Below, piece by piece: positions 17,258 through 26,259 of a stretch of 64,000 nucleotides of DNA. This stretch comes from JBNKHH01 sp050290245 (GTDB lineage: Bacteria > Pseudomonadota > Alphaproteobacteria > Rhodobacterales > Rhodobacteraceae). The stretch lies in the NCBI GenBank assembly GCA_050290245.1, contig JBNKHH010000068.1, positions 62,001 through 126,000 on the forward strand. Direction: 5' to 3'. Position numbers and translations under genes: made by a program. The notes under the pieces are model-generated. The model saw only the letters and a list, made by a program, of their open reading frames with translations. It ran no database searches and was not told where the DNA came from. Each line of letters opens with the position of its first letter. The first letter of the stretch is position 1.

Positions 17258-18601
17258 TCAGAACCCGAAGGTTATGTCGCGCTCGATATTGAAGAACAGC
17301 GTATTGGACGATCGGTCGGCCGCGCCGTTTTCATTGATCCGCTGGAATTCGACACCGGTGCGCATGTCCCATTCGTCGGTTAGCGCCCGCGAATAGGTCA
17401 GGCTGGCAGAAGTACGGTTGTCGTCGTCGGTCGAGCCCAGTTCATCGTTTTCCACATAGCTCAGCTGTGCCTGCCAGCCGGAGTTTGCGTCGATTTCGGC
17501 GCGATAAGCCAATGCCAGAGAGGTGCTGATGACAGCATCGCCGCTGCTGGTGGCCGCGTTCTGAGACAGAGAGGCCGAGAGGGCGCCACGGGGCAGATCG
17601 CGGGTATAGTCCAGACCACCGATGGCGTGCAGCGAGTCGTCGCCTTCCTGGTCAACAACACCCAGCGAGAAGGCGAGTTGACCTGCCGGAAGGTCAAAGC
17701 TGCGGCCCACCTCGGCAGAGGTGCGGCGGCCCGCCTCGTCGATGCGGCTGGACAGGTCGACCGTCACGGCGCCGTCGGCACGGGCCTGGGTGACGCCGAT
17801 ATCCACACCGACGCCATCGTCCGTCACGGTGCCGTTGGTTTCAGAGCGGTCGAAAACCAGGTCGCCGACATAGGACAGGCCACCGGCCGTCTCGCCCTCG
17901 ATTCCGACGCCAACATAGGTGTCCGTCGTCTCGTCGCCGCCGTCCTCGTCGTTCTCGGTGATCCCGGCCACAGCTCGGAAAGCGCGGTCGGGTGCGACGC
18001 GGAAATGGGCGGTCGCATCGACGCTGACTGTGGTTTCATCCATGAGATCGGGGTCGACGGTGTCGGTATAATTGTTGTCCGTGTGGCTTGCCGAGAGGTC
18101 TAACCCGAAGGGCCCTTCGATCCCGGTGCGCAGCGCCGTTTCAAAGCGCAGGGTTTCGACTGAACCGGTGTCGATGACGAACTCGGTTCCCGTATCGAAA
18201 ACCTGGTCATCCAGGTCGAGTTCGCGATACCTGGCCGAGAAGGACAGTTCGCTGTTCGCTCCATCGCGGCGATAGCTCAGCGCAGCGCGGTTGTTGTCGA
18301 TGTCGAAATCGTCAGAGACCTCTCCGAAGAGGTCGCCGACAAGTTCTGTGCCGATCGAAAAGCTGAATGACTGCGAACGAGTTTCACTGATCAACGCCAA
18401 ATCCACCGCAGTGCGAGAGATCAGGCTATCCCCTGTCGGGTTTGTGACAAGGTTCGGGTTGTCGGTGAACTCGAACCCCTGAGAATACGTCAGCTCGCCC
18501 CGGCGTGCTGGCTCTTCTTGCGCGAAGGCAGGAAGAGCCAGGACTGCTACCGAGAGCGTTAGGGCTGCTGTTTTTGAAAGACCCGTCCGCAAATATGTCA
18601 T
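17258..18601 (-). CDS. Outer-membrane beta-barrel protein of the exopolysaccharide locus
   Basis: 447 residues with a signal peptide ending ALPAFA|QEE. The mature protein is a long run of alternating amphipathic strands rich in Ser, Thr, Asp and Tyr (for example LSFSARYRELDLDDQ). It ends with Phe (ERDITFGF), the usual signature of a barrel inserted by the BAM complex. Proteins of this kind (EpsL/PEP-CTERM-associated barrels) sit beside export proteins and may form the outer-membrane exit. It begins 9 bases after the Wza-like gene and ends 4 bases before the rhomboid gene. The role is inferred from context. Confidence 0.8.
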   Translation of the reverse strand: MTYLRTGLSKTAALTLSVAVLALPAFAQEEPARRGELTYSQGFEFTDNPNLVTNPTGDSLISRTAVDLALISETRSQSFSFSIGTELVGDLFGEVSDDFDIDNNRAALSYRRDGANSELSFSARYRELDLDDQVFDTGTEFVIDTGSVETLRFETALRTGIEGPFGLDLSASHTDNNYTDTVDPDLMDETTVSVDATAHFRVAPDRAFRAVAGITENDEDGGDETTDTYVGVGIEGETAGGLSYVGDLVFDRSETNGTVTDDGVGVDIGVTQARADGAVTVDLSSRIDEAGRRTSAEVGRSFDLPAGQLAFSLGVVDQEGDDSLHAIGGLDYTRDLPRGALSASLSQNAATSSGDAVISTSLALAYRAEIDANSGWQAQLSYVENDELGSTDDDNRTSASLTYSRALTDEWDMRTGVEFQRINENGAADRSSNTLFFNIERDITFGF

Positions 18602-18610
18602 TCCGCTCTA

Positions 18611-19207
18611 CTACTCGAAGAGGCGGCGCTCGGGCACGATGATCACGTCACCGTCACGAAGGACGATGTCATTTCCAACCGCTGCCCCGTCCGCGATTGC
18701 TTTGTAATTGATACGCGAAACGGTCTGCTTGCCGGTCCGCGGGTCGGTACGGCGCAGTACAATGCGTTTCGTCGCCGCAAATTTGGTAAAGCCGCCTGTT
18801 TCGGCCAGTGCCTGGATCAGCGTCGTGCCGCGGCCAAGCTTCTTTTCGCCCGGTGTCGCGATTTCGCCGATCATGTAGACGTCGATTCGTGCCGGACCCG
18901 AGCCGACCGGACCAGTCCGCAAGGACTGAACGGTTACGAACACATTGGGCTCGGTCGCGAAGTTCGATGCGATACCGGAAGTGATGATGTCGCTCACCTG
19001 ACCGGCCGACCGACCGCTGGCGGCAACGCTGCCTGCAAACGGGAACGAGATCGTCCCGTCGGGCAGAACAAGCACCGACCGGTTCAGCGAGGGATCCTCG
19101 AGAACTTCGATCTGGAGCGTGTCGCCCGGTTGAATTTGATATCCCGATTGGGCCACGGCAGCTGTGGCAGCAAAGATCGAGAGAATAGCAACAAGAAACT
19201 TTTTCAT
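18611..19207 (-). CDS. Polysaccharide export protein (Wza/EpsE-like, short form)
   Basis: 198 residues. Signal peptide ending TAAVAQ, then the poly-export domain (GYQIQPGDTLQIEVLEDPSL) and one SLBB-type domain (YMIGEIATPGEKKLGRG, LIQALAETGGFTKFA), ending with GDVIIVPERRLFE. It lacks the C-terminal helix of full-length Wza and lacks an obvious lipobox, so the outer-membrane pore may need the adjacent barrel protein. It belongs to the periplasmic export machinery for the polysaccharide. A 132-bp gap upstream separates it from the TPR gene and may hold a promoter. Confidence 0.88.
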   Translation of the reverse strand: MKKFLVAILSIFAATAAVAQSGYQIQPGDTLQIEVLEDPSLNRSVLVLPDGTISFPFAGSVAASGRSAGQVSDIITSGIASNFATEPNVFVTVQSLRTGPVGSGPARIDVYMIGEIATPGEKKLGRGTTLIQALAETGGFTKFAATKRIVLRRTDPRTGKQTVSRINYKAIADGAAVGNDIVLRDGDVIIVPERRLFE

Positions 19208-19339
19208 GATTCCACCTTCCCCTTAAGGCATAACATAGCACCGAGGTGCGTGCGATAGTTTGTTTTAAAGCTTTTTTTCACGAACACTTAACCCTAATCG
19301 CGACTCGTTCATAAGCGGATTTCAACCGATGCCATAAGG

Positions 19340-21784
19340 TCACTCTTGACCTGCGGCCGAGAGGGTTTCGATTCGCGTTTTCGCATCTCCGATCTGCTCG
19401 CGCGGGTCGTCGTCACCGGCAAGTTCAAGCGCCGCGCGATAGGCTGTCAAAGCGTCCTCCTTGCGCCCGGCCTCCTCGTAGGCCCGTGCCAAGTGGTACT
19501 GAACGATCGGATCGGCCTGCATGGCCGCCGCCGCCGGCACCAGATAGTCAAGCGCCTCGTCGATGTTTCCGTTCCGGAAAGCAATCCAGCCGTAGGTGTC
19601 CTGGAAGGGAGGGACGCGCGTCCCTTTCAGGCGGCGGGCAATCACCTGGGCGCGTTTCAGGCTGTCCTCGTTATCGCGATAGGTCGCCAGCAGGCTTGCC
19701 AGGTTGTTGGCAACGACCATTGAGTTGCTGTCCGTTTCATAGAGATCGTCATAGATCGCGATGGCTTCGTCGATCCGGAACAACTGTTCCAGGAGGATCG
19801 CCTTGGTCCACATTAGCTGAGGGTTGTTGGTCATCCGGTTCAGCCCGTCGTCGATGGCGGTCATTGCTTCGCCGGATTTGCCTTGGGCCAAAAGAGCACG
19901 CGCAAGCTGGACGACGATCGTGGCGTTGTCGGTCGATGCGGCTGCATCGCGCAGGGTGGCCTCGGCGTCAGCCAGGGCACCGGCTGACAGCTGCGTATTT
20001 CCAAGCGCAAGGGCAACACGGGGATCGTCAGGGTTTTCCCTGGCCAGCTCCTCTGCCAGTGCAATGGCGTCTTCTTTGCGGTTGTCGGCGAGGCGGGTGC
20101 GGATCAACGCAATCTTGGCGTTGATGGTGGCGTCGTCGCCCTCGGCAAGCTCTTCCAGATACAGAAGGCTTTTTTCCCGACCCTCGCGCAGATTCAGAAT
20201 CCTGAGTTTCAGTTCCTCCGCGGCGTTGTTGCCTGCCTCGGTGCCGATCCGGCGCAGCGCATTTTCCACGCCCTGTGCGCGGGACCAGTCAGAGGTCTCC
20301 AGGTACACCTTGCCCAGCAGTTCCAAGAGTTCGAGATTGCCGGGCGTGACGCGCAAGGCCTTGATCAAGGTGTCCTCGGCGCCACTATAGCGTTCCTGTT
20401 TGACCAAGAGACGCGCAAAACGCAGGCTTTCGGCGGGTGCATTGCCCGAAGCTTCGACTGCGAGCGCGATAAGGTCCTGGGCAAGCTCGGGGTTGCCGGC
20501 GCGCTCATGGGCGCGCGCCATCAGTGTCATGGCTTCGGCGTCTTCGGGAGCCTGGTCCATCGCGCGTCGCAGCGCACCGATGGCTTCGTCTGTCTTGTCG
20601 GCCTCGATCAGCCAGTCGGCGGACATCTTGAGCGCTTCGACCTGGTTGGGGTCATCTTCAAGCACCGCTTCAACCAGCTGCCGCGCACCGACTTCGTTGC
20701 CTGTGGCCAAAAGCATCTTGGCAAGCGCAACGCGGAATCGGTCGGTCTGGTCTCCGGGTTCCGCGCCGTCGATCAACGACTGGAGCAGGGCGATTGCCTC
20801 GTCCTTGCTGTCAACATCGTAGAGCATTCCAGCCTTCAGGGCCTTCAACACGTCAACTTCGGGGTAAAGCGCGATCGCCGCCTCAGTTTCTTTCAGGGCC
20901 GCTTCTACGCCCCTGGACTGACGCATGAACGTCAAGAGCGTCACATACGCGGCGACCTTGTCGTCGGCCAGTTCGATTTCCGAGCGCAGGAAATCCTCGG
21001 CGTCGTCGACCGCGCCTTGCTGGGCATAAAGCTGGATCAGGCTTTGCTTGGCGTCCTGGTCCTCGGAAAAGCGGGCAATCGTTGCGCGCAGGTGGGCTTC
21101 CAGCCCGGCCAGATCCTGCTTGCGCGCCAGGAGTGTCGCCTTGACGCGGTAGGCTGCATAAGAGTCCGGGTTTGTCTCGATCGTGGCATCAGCGATGGCA
21201 AGGGCCTTGTCGATCTCGCCCTCTGCCAGATAACCTTCGATCAGCATTCTCGACAGGATTTCGCTGTCTGGAGATTGGACTGCAAGCTCTTCAGCGCGAC
21301 GCGTCAATTCGCGGATGCGAGGAGCGTCCTTGTCCAGGACGGCCTTGCGGAATTCCAGTGCCAAAAGCGGGATCGCCTGCGCGTCCGAACCGTCAGCCGC
21401 AGCCAGAAGCACCTTGCCGTGGCGTTCGGCCTCGCTCCAGTTCTGGGCCAGGATCGCCATTTCGGTCAGGGTCTGGCGCACGGCGATGTCGTCGGGAAAC
21501 TGCTCAGCAACTCTCAGGTAGCTGGCATAACTGTCGCCGATATTACCGAGCGAACGCGTGGTTTCGGCGTAGGCCAGGCGTGCTTCCTTGTGCCCGGCGT
21601 TCAGGCTGAAAACGTTTCTCAGTTCGACCAGGGCCCGCTGCATGTCGCCCTCGGCCAGCAATTCCTGCGCGTTCTGGAAGTGCTTTTCGGCACGTTCCTC
21701 GGCCGTGTCGCAGGCCGCAAGGGCCAGCAATACCAAACAAAAAACTCCAAACCGAAAAATACCGGCCATTCGAAAAACTCCCAA
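19340..21784 (-). CDS. TPR-repeat lipoprotein, PrsT-like (PEP-CTERM/exosortase-type polysaccharide locus)
   Basis: 814 residues (813 without stop-proximal uncertainty; ATG 21769 is an alternative start). The N-terminus is a lipoprotein signal (CLVLLALAACD). The rest is almost entirely tetratricopeptide repeats (AEKHFQNAQELLAEGDMQRA at the start, AVEASGNAPAESLRFARLLV in the middle). Large TPR lipoproteins called PrsT accompany exosortase-linked polysaccharide clusters. It probably scaffolds envelope polysaccharide assembly or secretion. It follows the sugar transferase gene by 72 bp. No exosortase or PEP-CTERM substrate is found in this window. Confidence 0.8.
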   Translation of the reverse strand: MGVFRMAGIFRFGVFCLVLLALAACDTAEERAEKHFQNAQELLAEGDMQRALVELRNVFSLNAGHKEARLAYAETTRSLGNIGDSYASYLRVAEQFPDDIAVRQTLTEMAILAQNWSEAERHGKVLLAAADGSDAQAIPLLALEFRKAVLDKDAPRIRELTRRAEELAVQSPDSEILSRMLIEGYLAEGEIDKALAIADATIETNPDSYAAYRVKATLLARKQDLAGLEAHLRATIARFSEDQDAKQSLIQLYAQQGAVDDAEDFLRSEIELADDKVAAYVTLLTFMRQSRGVEAALKETEAAIALYPEVDVLKALKAGMLYDVDSKDEAIALLQSLIDGAEPGDQTDRFRVALAKMLLATGNEVGARQLVEAVLEDDPNQVEALKMSADWLIEADKTDEAIGALRRAMDQAPEDAEAMTLMARAHERAGNPELAQDLIALAVEASGNAPAESLRFARLLVKQERYSGAEDTLIKALRVTPGNLELLELLGKVYLETSDWSRAQGVENALRRIGTEAGNNAAEELKLRILNLREGREKSLLYLEELAEGDDATINAKIALIRTRLADNRKEDAIALAEELARENPDDPRVALALGNTQLSAGALADAEATLRDAAASTDNATIVVQLARALLAQGKSGEAMTAIDDGLNRMTNNPQLMWTKAILLEQLFRIDEAIAIYDDLYETDSNSMVVANNLASLLATYRDNEDSLKRAQVIARRLKGTRVPPFQDTYGWIAFRNGNIDEALDYLVPAAAAMQADPIVQYHLARAYEEAGRKEDALTAYRAALELAGDDDPREQIGDAKTRIETLSAAGQE

Positions 21785-21856
21785 ATCGACGCCCAGTACG
21801 TTGTATCAGGAACGCGACTTTTCTTCTACCAAATTAGGGTCGAACGAGGGTGGCCG

Positions 21857-22543
21857 CTACACGCCGGTGCCGCGCAGAACGACACCAAAAGTCTTGCGCA
21901 CGATGTTGGCATCTGTGGCAAAGCCGAGGCTCTGCTCGTATTGGTCATCGAAATATGCACGGTCGGCGAACGAGCTTTCGTTGCGGGCAGAAACCTGCCA
22001 GCTGCCGGTCATGCCCGGGCGTAGACGGTAATAGGCGTGACCCGGATACAAAGCCTGCTGGCTGGGCATCATGGGGCGCGGTCCGACAAGGGACATGTCG
22101 CCGGTCAGAACATTGACCAACTGGGGCAGTTCATCCAGTGAACTGCGGCGTAATACGCGCCCGATGCCGGTGCAGCGGGGGTCGACGGACAGCTTCTGCT
22201 TCTCGTCCCACTCCTTGCGTGCGGCCTCGTCTTGGGCGAGGTGGCGCTCGAGATGGGCCTCTGCATCGGGCACCATAGTGCGGAATTTCCAGATGCGGAA
22301 ACGTTTGCCGTTCAGGCCAACCCGTTCTTGGCGAAAGATCGGTGAATGTCCGTCAGTCGCGTAGATTGCAGCCGACACCATCAAAAGGAAGGGAAGCACG
22401 AAAGGAAGAGATGCGATGACGAGGACGAGATCAACCGCCCGCTTTGCGAACCGTCCGTAGGCTGAACGATTCCCGGAAAATGCCTTGGCGGTCAAAGGCG
22501 CAGCTTCGCCAGTTGCCCGAATATTCGCAGCGTGAACTGTCAT
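21857..22543 (-). CDS. Bacterial sugar transferase (ExoY/EpsE-type, initiating phosphoglycosyltransferase)
   Basis: 228 residues from ATG 22543. It is a monotopic PGT: one N-terminal membrane-inserting helix (KRAVDLVLVIASLPFVLPFL), PIFRQERVGLNGKRFRIWKF, the RRSSLDELPQLVNVL catalytic Asp-Glu segment, MSLVGPRPM, and RLRPGMTGSWQVSARNE. It moves a sugar-1-phosphate (usually Glc or Gal) from UDP-sugar to undecaprenyl phosphate and starts repeat-unit synthesis. It heads the minus-strand arm of the locus and diverges from the ATPase gene over a 491-bp control region. Confidence 0.92.
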   Translation of the reverse strand: MTVHAANIRATGEAAPLTAKAFSGNRSAYGRFAKRAVDLVLVIASLPFVLPFLLMVSAAIYATDGHSPIFRQERVGLNGKRFRIWKFRTMVPDAEAHLERHLAQDEAARKEWDEKQKLSVDPRCTGIGRVLRRSSLDELPQLVNVLTGDMSLVGPRPMMPSQQALYPGHAYYRLRPGMTGSWQVSARNESSFADRAYFDDQYEQSLGFATDANIVRKTFGVVLRGTGV

Positions 22544-23034
22544 TACTCTACTTACACCGAGCCTAGCTCGGCCCCCCGGTACTCACACGACCCCTCAAAA
22601 ACCACATTTCGCAGAGCGCTCATGCCTGCTTGATGCTTAACAATTACCTAACACCGGGTGGGGTGAAATCAAACAAATTCCTTGTCTTTAAGGAGCTTGC
22701 CGCGTTTCGGATGCCAAACGATTGATCGGCCCCGCCAAGCTTTGCCTTTGATTTAAACAAACTTTCGCCTTCTTCTGCCTTTCAATCGCCACATTTGCCC
22801 CATCGGATCGGAGAGCCGCCAAACCAGTGTTGCGGCAACAATCTGTGCCGGTGTAGGGTATTGTTCACAATATGGGGCTAGTACCTGCCGGATACATCGC
22901 CGCGATTCGTTCGATTCTTGGTGAATCGTTTGCAGAAATGCCGCAGACGCGACATGATGTAACCATAAGGCGCGTGCAGGAAGACATTCGCTGACCGCAT
23001 GCCTATATCTACCACTGTAAATGTAGTGGGATTC
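22544..23034. other. 491-bp gene-free divergent control region of the polysaccharide locus
   Basis: No coding sequence with good codon character is seen here. The stretch from about 22620 to 22780 is clearly more AT-rich than its surroundings (runs such as TTAACAATTACC and GATTTAAACAAAC), as expected for promoters of the two divergent arms. An inverted repeat CCGAGC-CTA-GCTCGG lies at 22557-22571, inside the leader of the sugar transferase gene. A second one lies at 23012-23029, just before the ATPase gene. Exact promoters could not be fixed by eye. Confidence 0.6.
23012..23029. promoter_or_regulatory. Inverted repeat before the ATPase gene
   Basis: CCACT-N8-AGTGG, ending 5 bases before the chosen ATG. 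It overlaps the ribosome-binding region, so it could be an operator or a translational hairpin. A TATATC stretch just upstream may be the -10. Confidence 0.35.
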
Positions 23035-23889
23035 ATGACGAGTACTGATCTTTATATGGACTTCTTCGGATTCTCGGAGCGACCGTTTACGTTGCTGCCC
23101 GATCCAGATTTCCTGTTCTGGTCGCGGGCGCACCGGCGGGCCTTTTCTGTGCTGGAGTATGGGGTTCTGACCCGTTCGCCCATCACCGTGGTCACGGGCG
23201 AGGTGGGCGTCGGCAAGACGACCCTGATCCAGAAACTTCTTCAAACACTCGATGACGACATCACCCTCGGACTGATCTCGAACGCCCAAGGCGGTCGTGG
23301 CGAGCTGCTGCAATGGGTGCTGAACGCGCTCGGGATCGAGACCGATCTGAACGCGGCCTACGTGAAGTTGTTCCAGCAGCTCCAGGATTTCGTGATCGAG
23401 GAGTACGCGACGGGACGGCGCGTCGTTCTTTTGATCGACGAGGCGCAGAACCTGTCGATCGAGGGGCTGGAAGAGCTGCGGATGCTGACCAACATCAACT
23501 CGAACAAGGACGAGTTGTTGCAGCTGATCCTTGTCGGTCAGCCCGAGTTGCGTCAGATGATCATGCGGCCCGAATTGCGCCAGTTCGCGCAAAGGGTCTC
23601 GGCGACGTATCATATCGCCTCGCTCGATCGGGCGGCGATCGCCGGCTACATTCAACATCGACTGACCCATGTGGGCGGGACGGGATCGGAATTCACCGCC
23701 GAGGCTATCGATCTTGTGCACAAGCACAGCCACGGAATTCCACGTCTTGTGAACAAGCTCTGCGATTTCGCGATGGTATATGCCGCCACCGAAGAGCGCC
23801 GGGTCGTCGATGCGGCGATTATCGAGGAAGTCCTTGATGACGGAATATTCCTGCCCGCCTTCCATTCGACCGGAGAAGCAGCCGAATGA
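23035..23889 (+). CDS. ExeA/GspA-like AAA ATPase of the exosortase-type polysaccharide locus
   Basis: 284 residues from ATG 23035 (ATG 22999 is possible). The first residues, YMDFFGFSERPFTLLPDP, are the standard opening of the XrtA-associated/ExeA-like ATPase family. Walker A is GEVGVGKTT and Walker B is VLLIDEAQNL; the C-terminal part (HGIPRLVNKLCDFAM) contains the sensor-2 Arg. It is cytoplasmic and may energise or regulate polysaccharide assembly. It shares ATGA with the Wzz-like gene. The family is found with PrsT-type TPR proteins, in agreement with the opposite arm. Confidence 0.88.
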   Translation: MTSTDLYMDFFGFSERPFTLLPDPDFLFWSRAHRRAFSVLEYGVLTRSPITVVTGEVGVGKTTLIQKLLQTLDDDITLGLISNAQGGRGELLQWVLNALGIETDLNAAYVKLFQQLQDFVIEEYATGRRVVLLIDEAQNLSIEGLEELRMLTNINSNKDELLQLILVGQPELRQMIMRPELRQFAQRVSATYHIASLDRAAIAGYIQHRLTHVGGTGSEFTAEAIDLVHKHSHGIPRLVNKLCDFAMVYAATEERRVVDAAIIEEVLDDGIFLPAFHSTGEAAE

Positions 23890-25409
23890 ATTCTGAAGTT
23901 CGTTTCTATCTGGCGCTGGTTCTGCGGCGTCTGCCTGTCATGTCCGTGCTGTTCATCCTGTGCATGGGACTTGGGCTGGCGCTGGCGATGACATTGCCGC
24001 CCAGGTATACGGCTGAAGCCAAGCTCGTCGCCGAGGGGGCCAAGATTCCGGAAAACCTGGCCAGCCGGACGGTGGAAACTCAGGCGACAGAGCGGCTTCA
24101 GATCATCGTTCAACAGATTATGGCCCGTGACACGCTGATCGACGTGGCGAACCGCTTTAATGTCTTTAAAAGCGAGAAAAGGCTGCTGCCCGACCGCGTT
24201 GTCACCATGATGAGAGCCGCAACGGCGGTCGATTTGCAGACCCAGGGGCGCAACGGCGCCACCACGATGACGATTTCGTTTTCGAGCGAAGACCCCAATA
24301 TCGCGGCTTCTGTGGTCAACGAACTTGTGACCATCGTGCTGGCAACAGATTCCGAAAGTCGCCTTGGCCAGACGGGCGATACGCTTGAATTCTTTGAACA
24401 GCAGGTTGCGCGGTACTCGTCGGAACTGAGCCAGCGGAGCGCGGACATTGTCGCGTTCAAAGAGGCCAACAAGGATGCGCTTCCAGAAGCGTTGGATTAC
24501 CGCATGAGCCGCCAGTCGGTTCTGCAAGAGCGGCTGAACCTGATTTCCCGCGACCGGGCGTCTCTGGTGGACCAAAAGGACCGGCTCATCGCCGTCGGAA
24601 CTGCGAGCGGACTAGCGACGGTGCCACTGACACCGCAACAACAACAGCTGTCTCAGCTTGAAGCCGAGTTGAACGCAGCGCTGTCGATATACTCCGAGGA
24701 TAACCCCAAGGTTAAGCTTTTGCGCGCGCGCATCAAACAGTTGACGCCCCAGGTCAAGGTGACTGACGCTGACGCCCAGGAAACGGAAACGCTGACAGGC
24801 TCTGTTCTTGATCTGCAACTGGCCGAGATCGACTCTCGCGTCAATTTCATCGACCAGGAGATCGAACGGACCGAGGCAGAACTGGCCGAGCTTTTGGTCG
24901 CGATCGAGAAAACCCCGAAAGTCGCGATTCGGCTTGACGAACTGCAGCGCGCCTATGAGGCAACCGAGTTTCAGCTGAACCGCGCGGCCGCCTCGCAGGC
25001 CACGGCGCGTTCGGGCGCCGACATCGAAGCTGCCGCCAAGGGCGAACGGCTGCGAGTATTGGAAAACGCGATTGCGCCAAGCAGTCCCGATTCACCCAAT
25101 CGCAAGCTGATCGCGGGCGGTGGCGTTTTTGCCGGGGCGGGCCTGGCCGGGCTGTTCTTCGTATTGACCGAACTTTTGAACCGGACCATTCGTCGACCGA
25201 TAGAGCTGACGCGTGCACTGGGCATCCAGCCCTTGGCGACCATCCCCTACATCGAGGATCCGGGCACCGTTAAACGACGTAGGGCGCTGAAGATCATCTT
25301 TGTTGTTGCCGTGCTCTTATCGGTGCCGATCGGACTGTGGGCGGTCCATATGTACGTTATGCCACTGGATCTCGTGGCGGAAAAAATTGCGGGCAAGTTG
25401 GGGCTTTGA
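23886..25409 (+). CDS. Chain-length determinant (Wzz/GumC/XrtA-associated) protein
   Basis: 507 residues. N-terminal membrane helix (about 15-38), then a Wzz domain (PPRYTAEAKLVAEGAKIPEN), a long periplasmic coiled coil (about 160-370; QVARYSSELSQRSADIVAF), the Pro-rich membrane-proximal motif APSSPDSPNRKL, a second helix, and an additional C-terminal helix (LKIIFVVAVLLSVPIGLWAV). It sets polysaccharide chain length in the inner membrane together with the CpsD-like kinase encoded 13 bp downstream. It starts inside the ATPase stop codon. The third helix is the usual form in XrtA-type loci. Confidence 0.9.
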   Translation: MNSEVRFYLALVLRRLPVMSVLFILCMGLGLALAMTLPPRYTAEAKLVAEGAKIPENLASRTVETQATERLQIIVQQIMARDTLIDVANRFNVFKSEKRLLPDRVVTMMRAATAVDLQTQGRNGATTMTISFSSEDPNIAASVVNELVTIVLATDSESRLGQTGDTLEFFEQQVARYSSELSQRSADIVAFKEANKDALPEALDYRMSRQSVLQERLNLISRDRASLVDQKDRLIAVGTASGLATVPLTPQQQQLSQLEAELNAALSIYSEDNPKVKLLRARIKQLTPQVKVTDADAQETETLTGSVLDLQLAEIDSRVNFIDQEIERTEAELAELLVAIEKTPKVAIRLDELQRAYEATEFQLNRAAASQATARSGADIEAAAKGERLRVLENAIAPSSPDSPNRKLIAGGGVFAGAGLAGLFFVLTELLNRTIRRPIELTRALGIQPLATIPYIEDPGTVKRRRALKIIFVVAVLLSVPIGLWAVHMYVMPLDLVAEKIAGKLGL

Positions 25410-25422
25410 GCGGAGCGGACTG

Positions 25423-26253
25423 ATGGAAAAACTGCAAGCGGCCCTCGCACGGGCACGGGAAAAACGCGACGACACTACCGGCCGCCCTGTTCGCAACGAG
25501 CTGATGACGCGCAGCCGCTCCAGGCGGGTCGCCCAGGAAGGCGCGGTCGCCGAACGCTGGGCCGGGATCGCCAAGTTCGAGCCGTCAGAGCGGCGGTTGC
25601 ACAAGGCCCGCATCTATGCCGGTGAGGCCACCCCGGAGGCGCAGCATTTCGATATCCTGCGCACCAAGCTGATGCTAGAGATGCGTCGCAATGACTGGAC
25701 GCGCATTGCACTCACCTCGGCAACGCCGGGTTGCGGCAAGACGACGACCGCCTGCAACTTGATCGCCGGTCTCGGGCGGCAGCAGGAAAACCGCGGGCTG
25801 TTGTTCGATCTCGATTTCCGTCGCCCGGCTGTTGCCAAGACCTTTGGTGTCAGTCCGACAGCGAGTTTCGCGGATGTCCTGAACGGTGAGGTCGATTTCG
25901 CCGAACAGGCGATGCGGCTTGGCGACAACACGGCGATCTCGATGACGACGCGTTCTGTGGCCGACCCGGCGCGAATTATCCTGCGGGCACAGACGGCCGA
26001 TATCCTGGACGGTATCCAGGCCGATTTCCGCCCTGATATCATGCTGTTCGACATGCCGCCCGTTCTGGTCAGCGACGAAACCCGAGGGTTCCTAAAACTG
26101 GTCGATGCCGTGGTCATCGTGGCGGCCGCTGAATTGAGCACTGTCGCCCAGATCGACGAGGTCGAACGCGAAGTGGCTCAGTACAGCAACATCGCCGGTG
26201 TCGTGCTGAACAAGTGCCGCTTCATGGAAGAAGGCTATGGCTATTCCTACTAG
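25423..26253 (+). CDS. CpsD/CapB-family tyrosine-protein kinase
   Basis: 276 residues from ATG 25423. BY-kinase ATPase core: Walker A PGCGKTTTACNL, Walker A' LLFDLDFRRPAV, Walker B DIMLFDMPPVL. The protein ends EEGYGYSY, a short tyrosine cluster of the kind these kinases autophosphorylate. The N-terminal 60 residues are basic and unstructured. It is cytoplasmic and should interact with the chain-length protein to control polymer export. It ends 6 bases from the convergent ugd stop, closing the plus arm. Confidence 0.9.
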   Translation: MEKLQAALARAREKRDDTTGRPVRNELMTRSRSRRVAQEGAVAERWAGIAKFEPSERRLHKARIYAGEATPEAQHFDILRTKLMLEMRRNDWTRIALTSATPGCGKTTTACNLIAGLGRQQENRGLLFDLDFRRPAVAKTFGVSPTASFADVLNGEVDFAEQAMRLGDNTAISMTTRSVADPARIILRAQTADILDGIQADFRPDIMLFDMPPVLVSDETRGFLKLVDAVVIVAAAELSTVAQIDEVEREVAQYSNIAGVVLNKCRFMEEGYGYSY

Positions 26254-26259
26254 GCGGAG

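Noticed and set aside
20507..22024. 505-codon open frame opposite the TPR lipoprotein gene
   Set aside because: Shadow of repeated TPR codons; no start signal or domain.
22753..23865. 370-codon minus-strand frame across the divergent control region and the ATPase gene
   Set aside because: Mostly antisense to a clear Walker-motif ATPase; the part in the gap has no coding character.
16591..26253. Exosortase or PEP-CTERM/VPLPA-CTERM sorting signals in the polysaccharide locus
   Set aside because: None of the encoded proteins ends with such a motif-helix-basic tail, and no exosortase-like gene is present, although associated ATPase and TPR proteins are.
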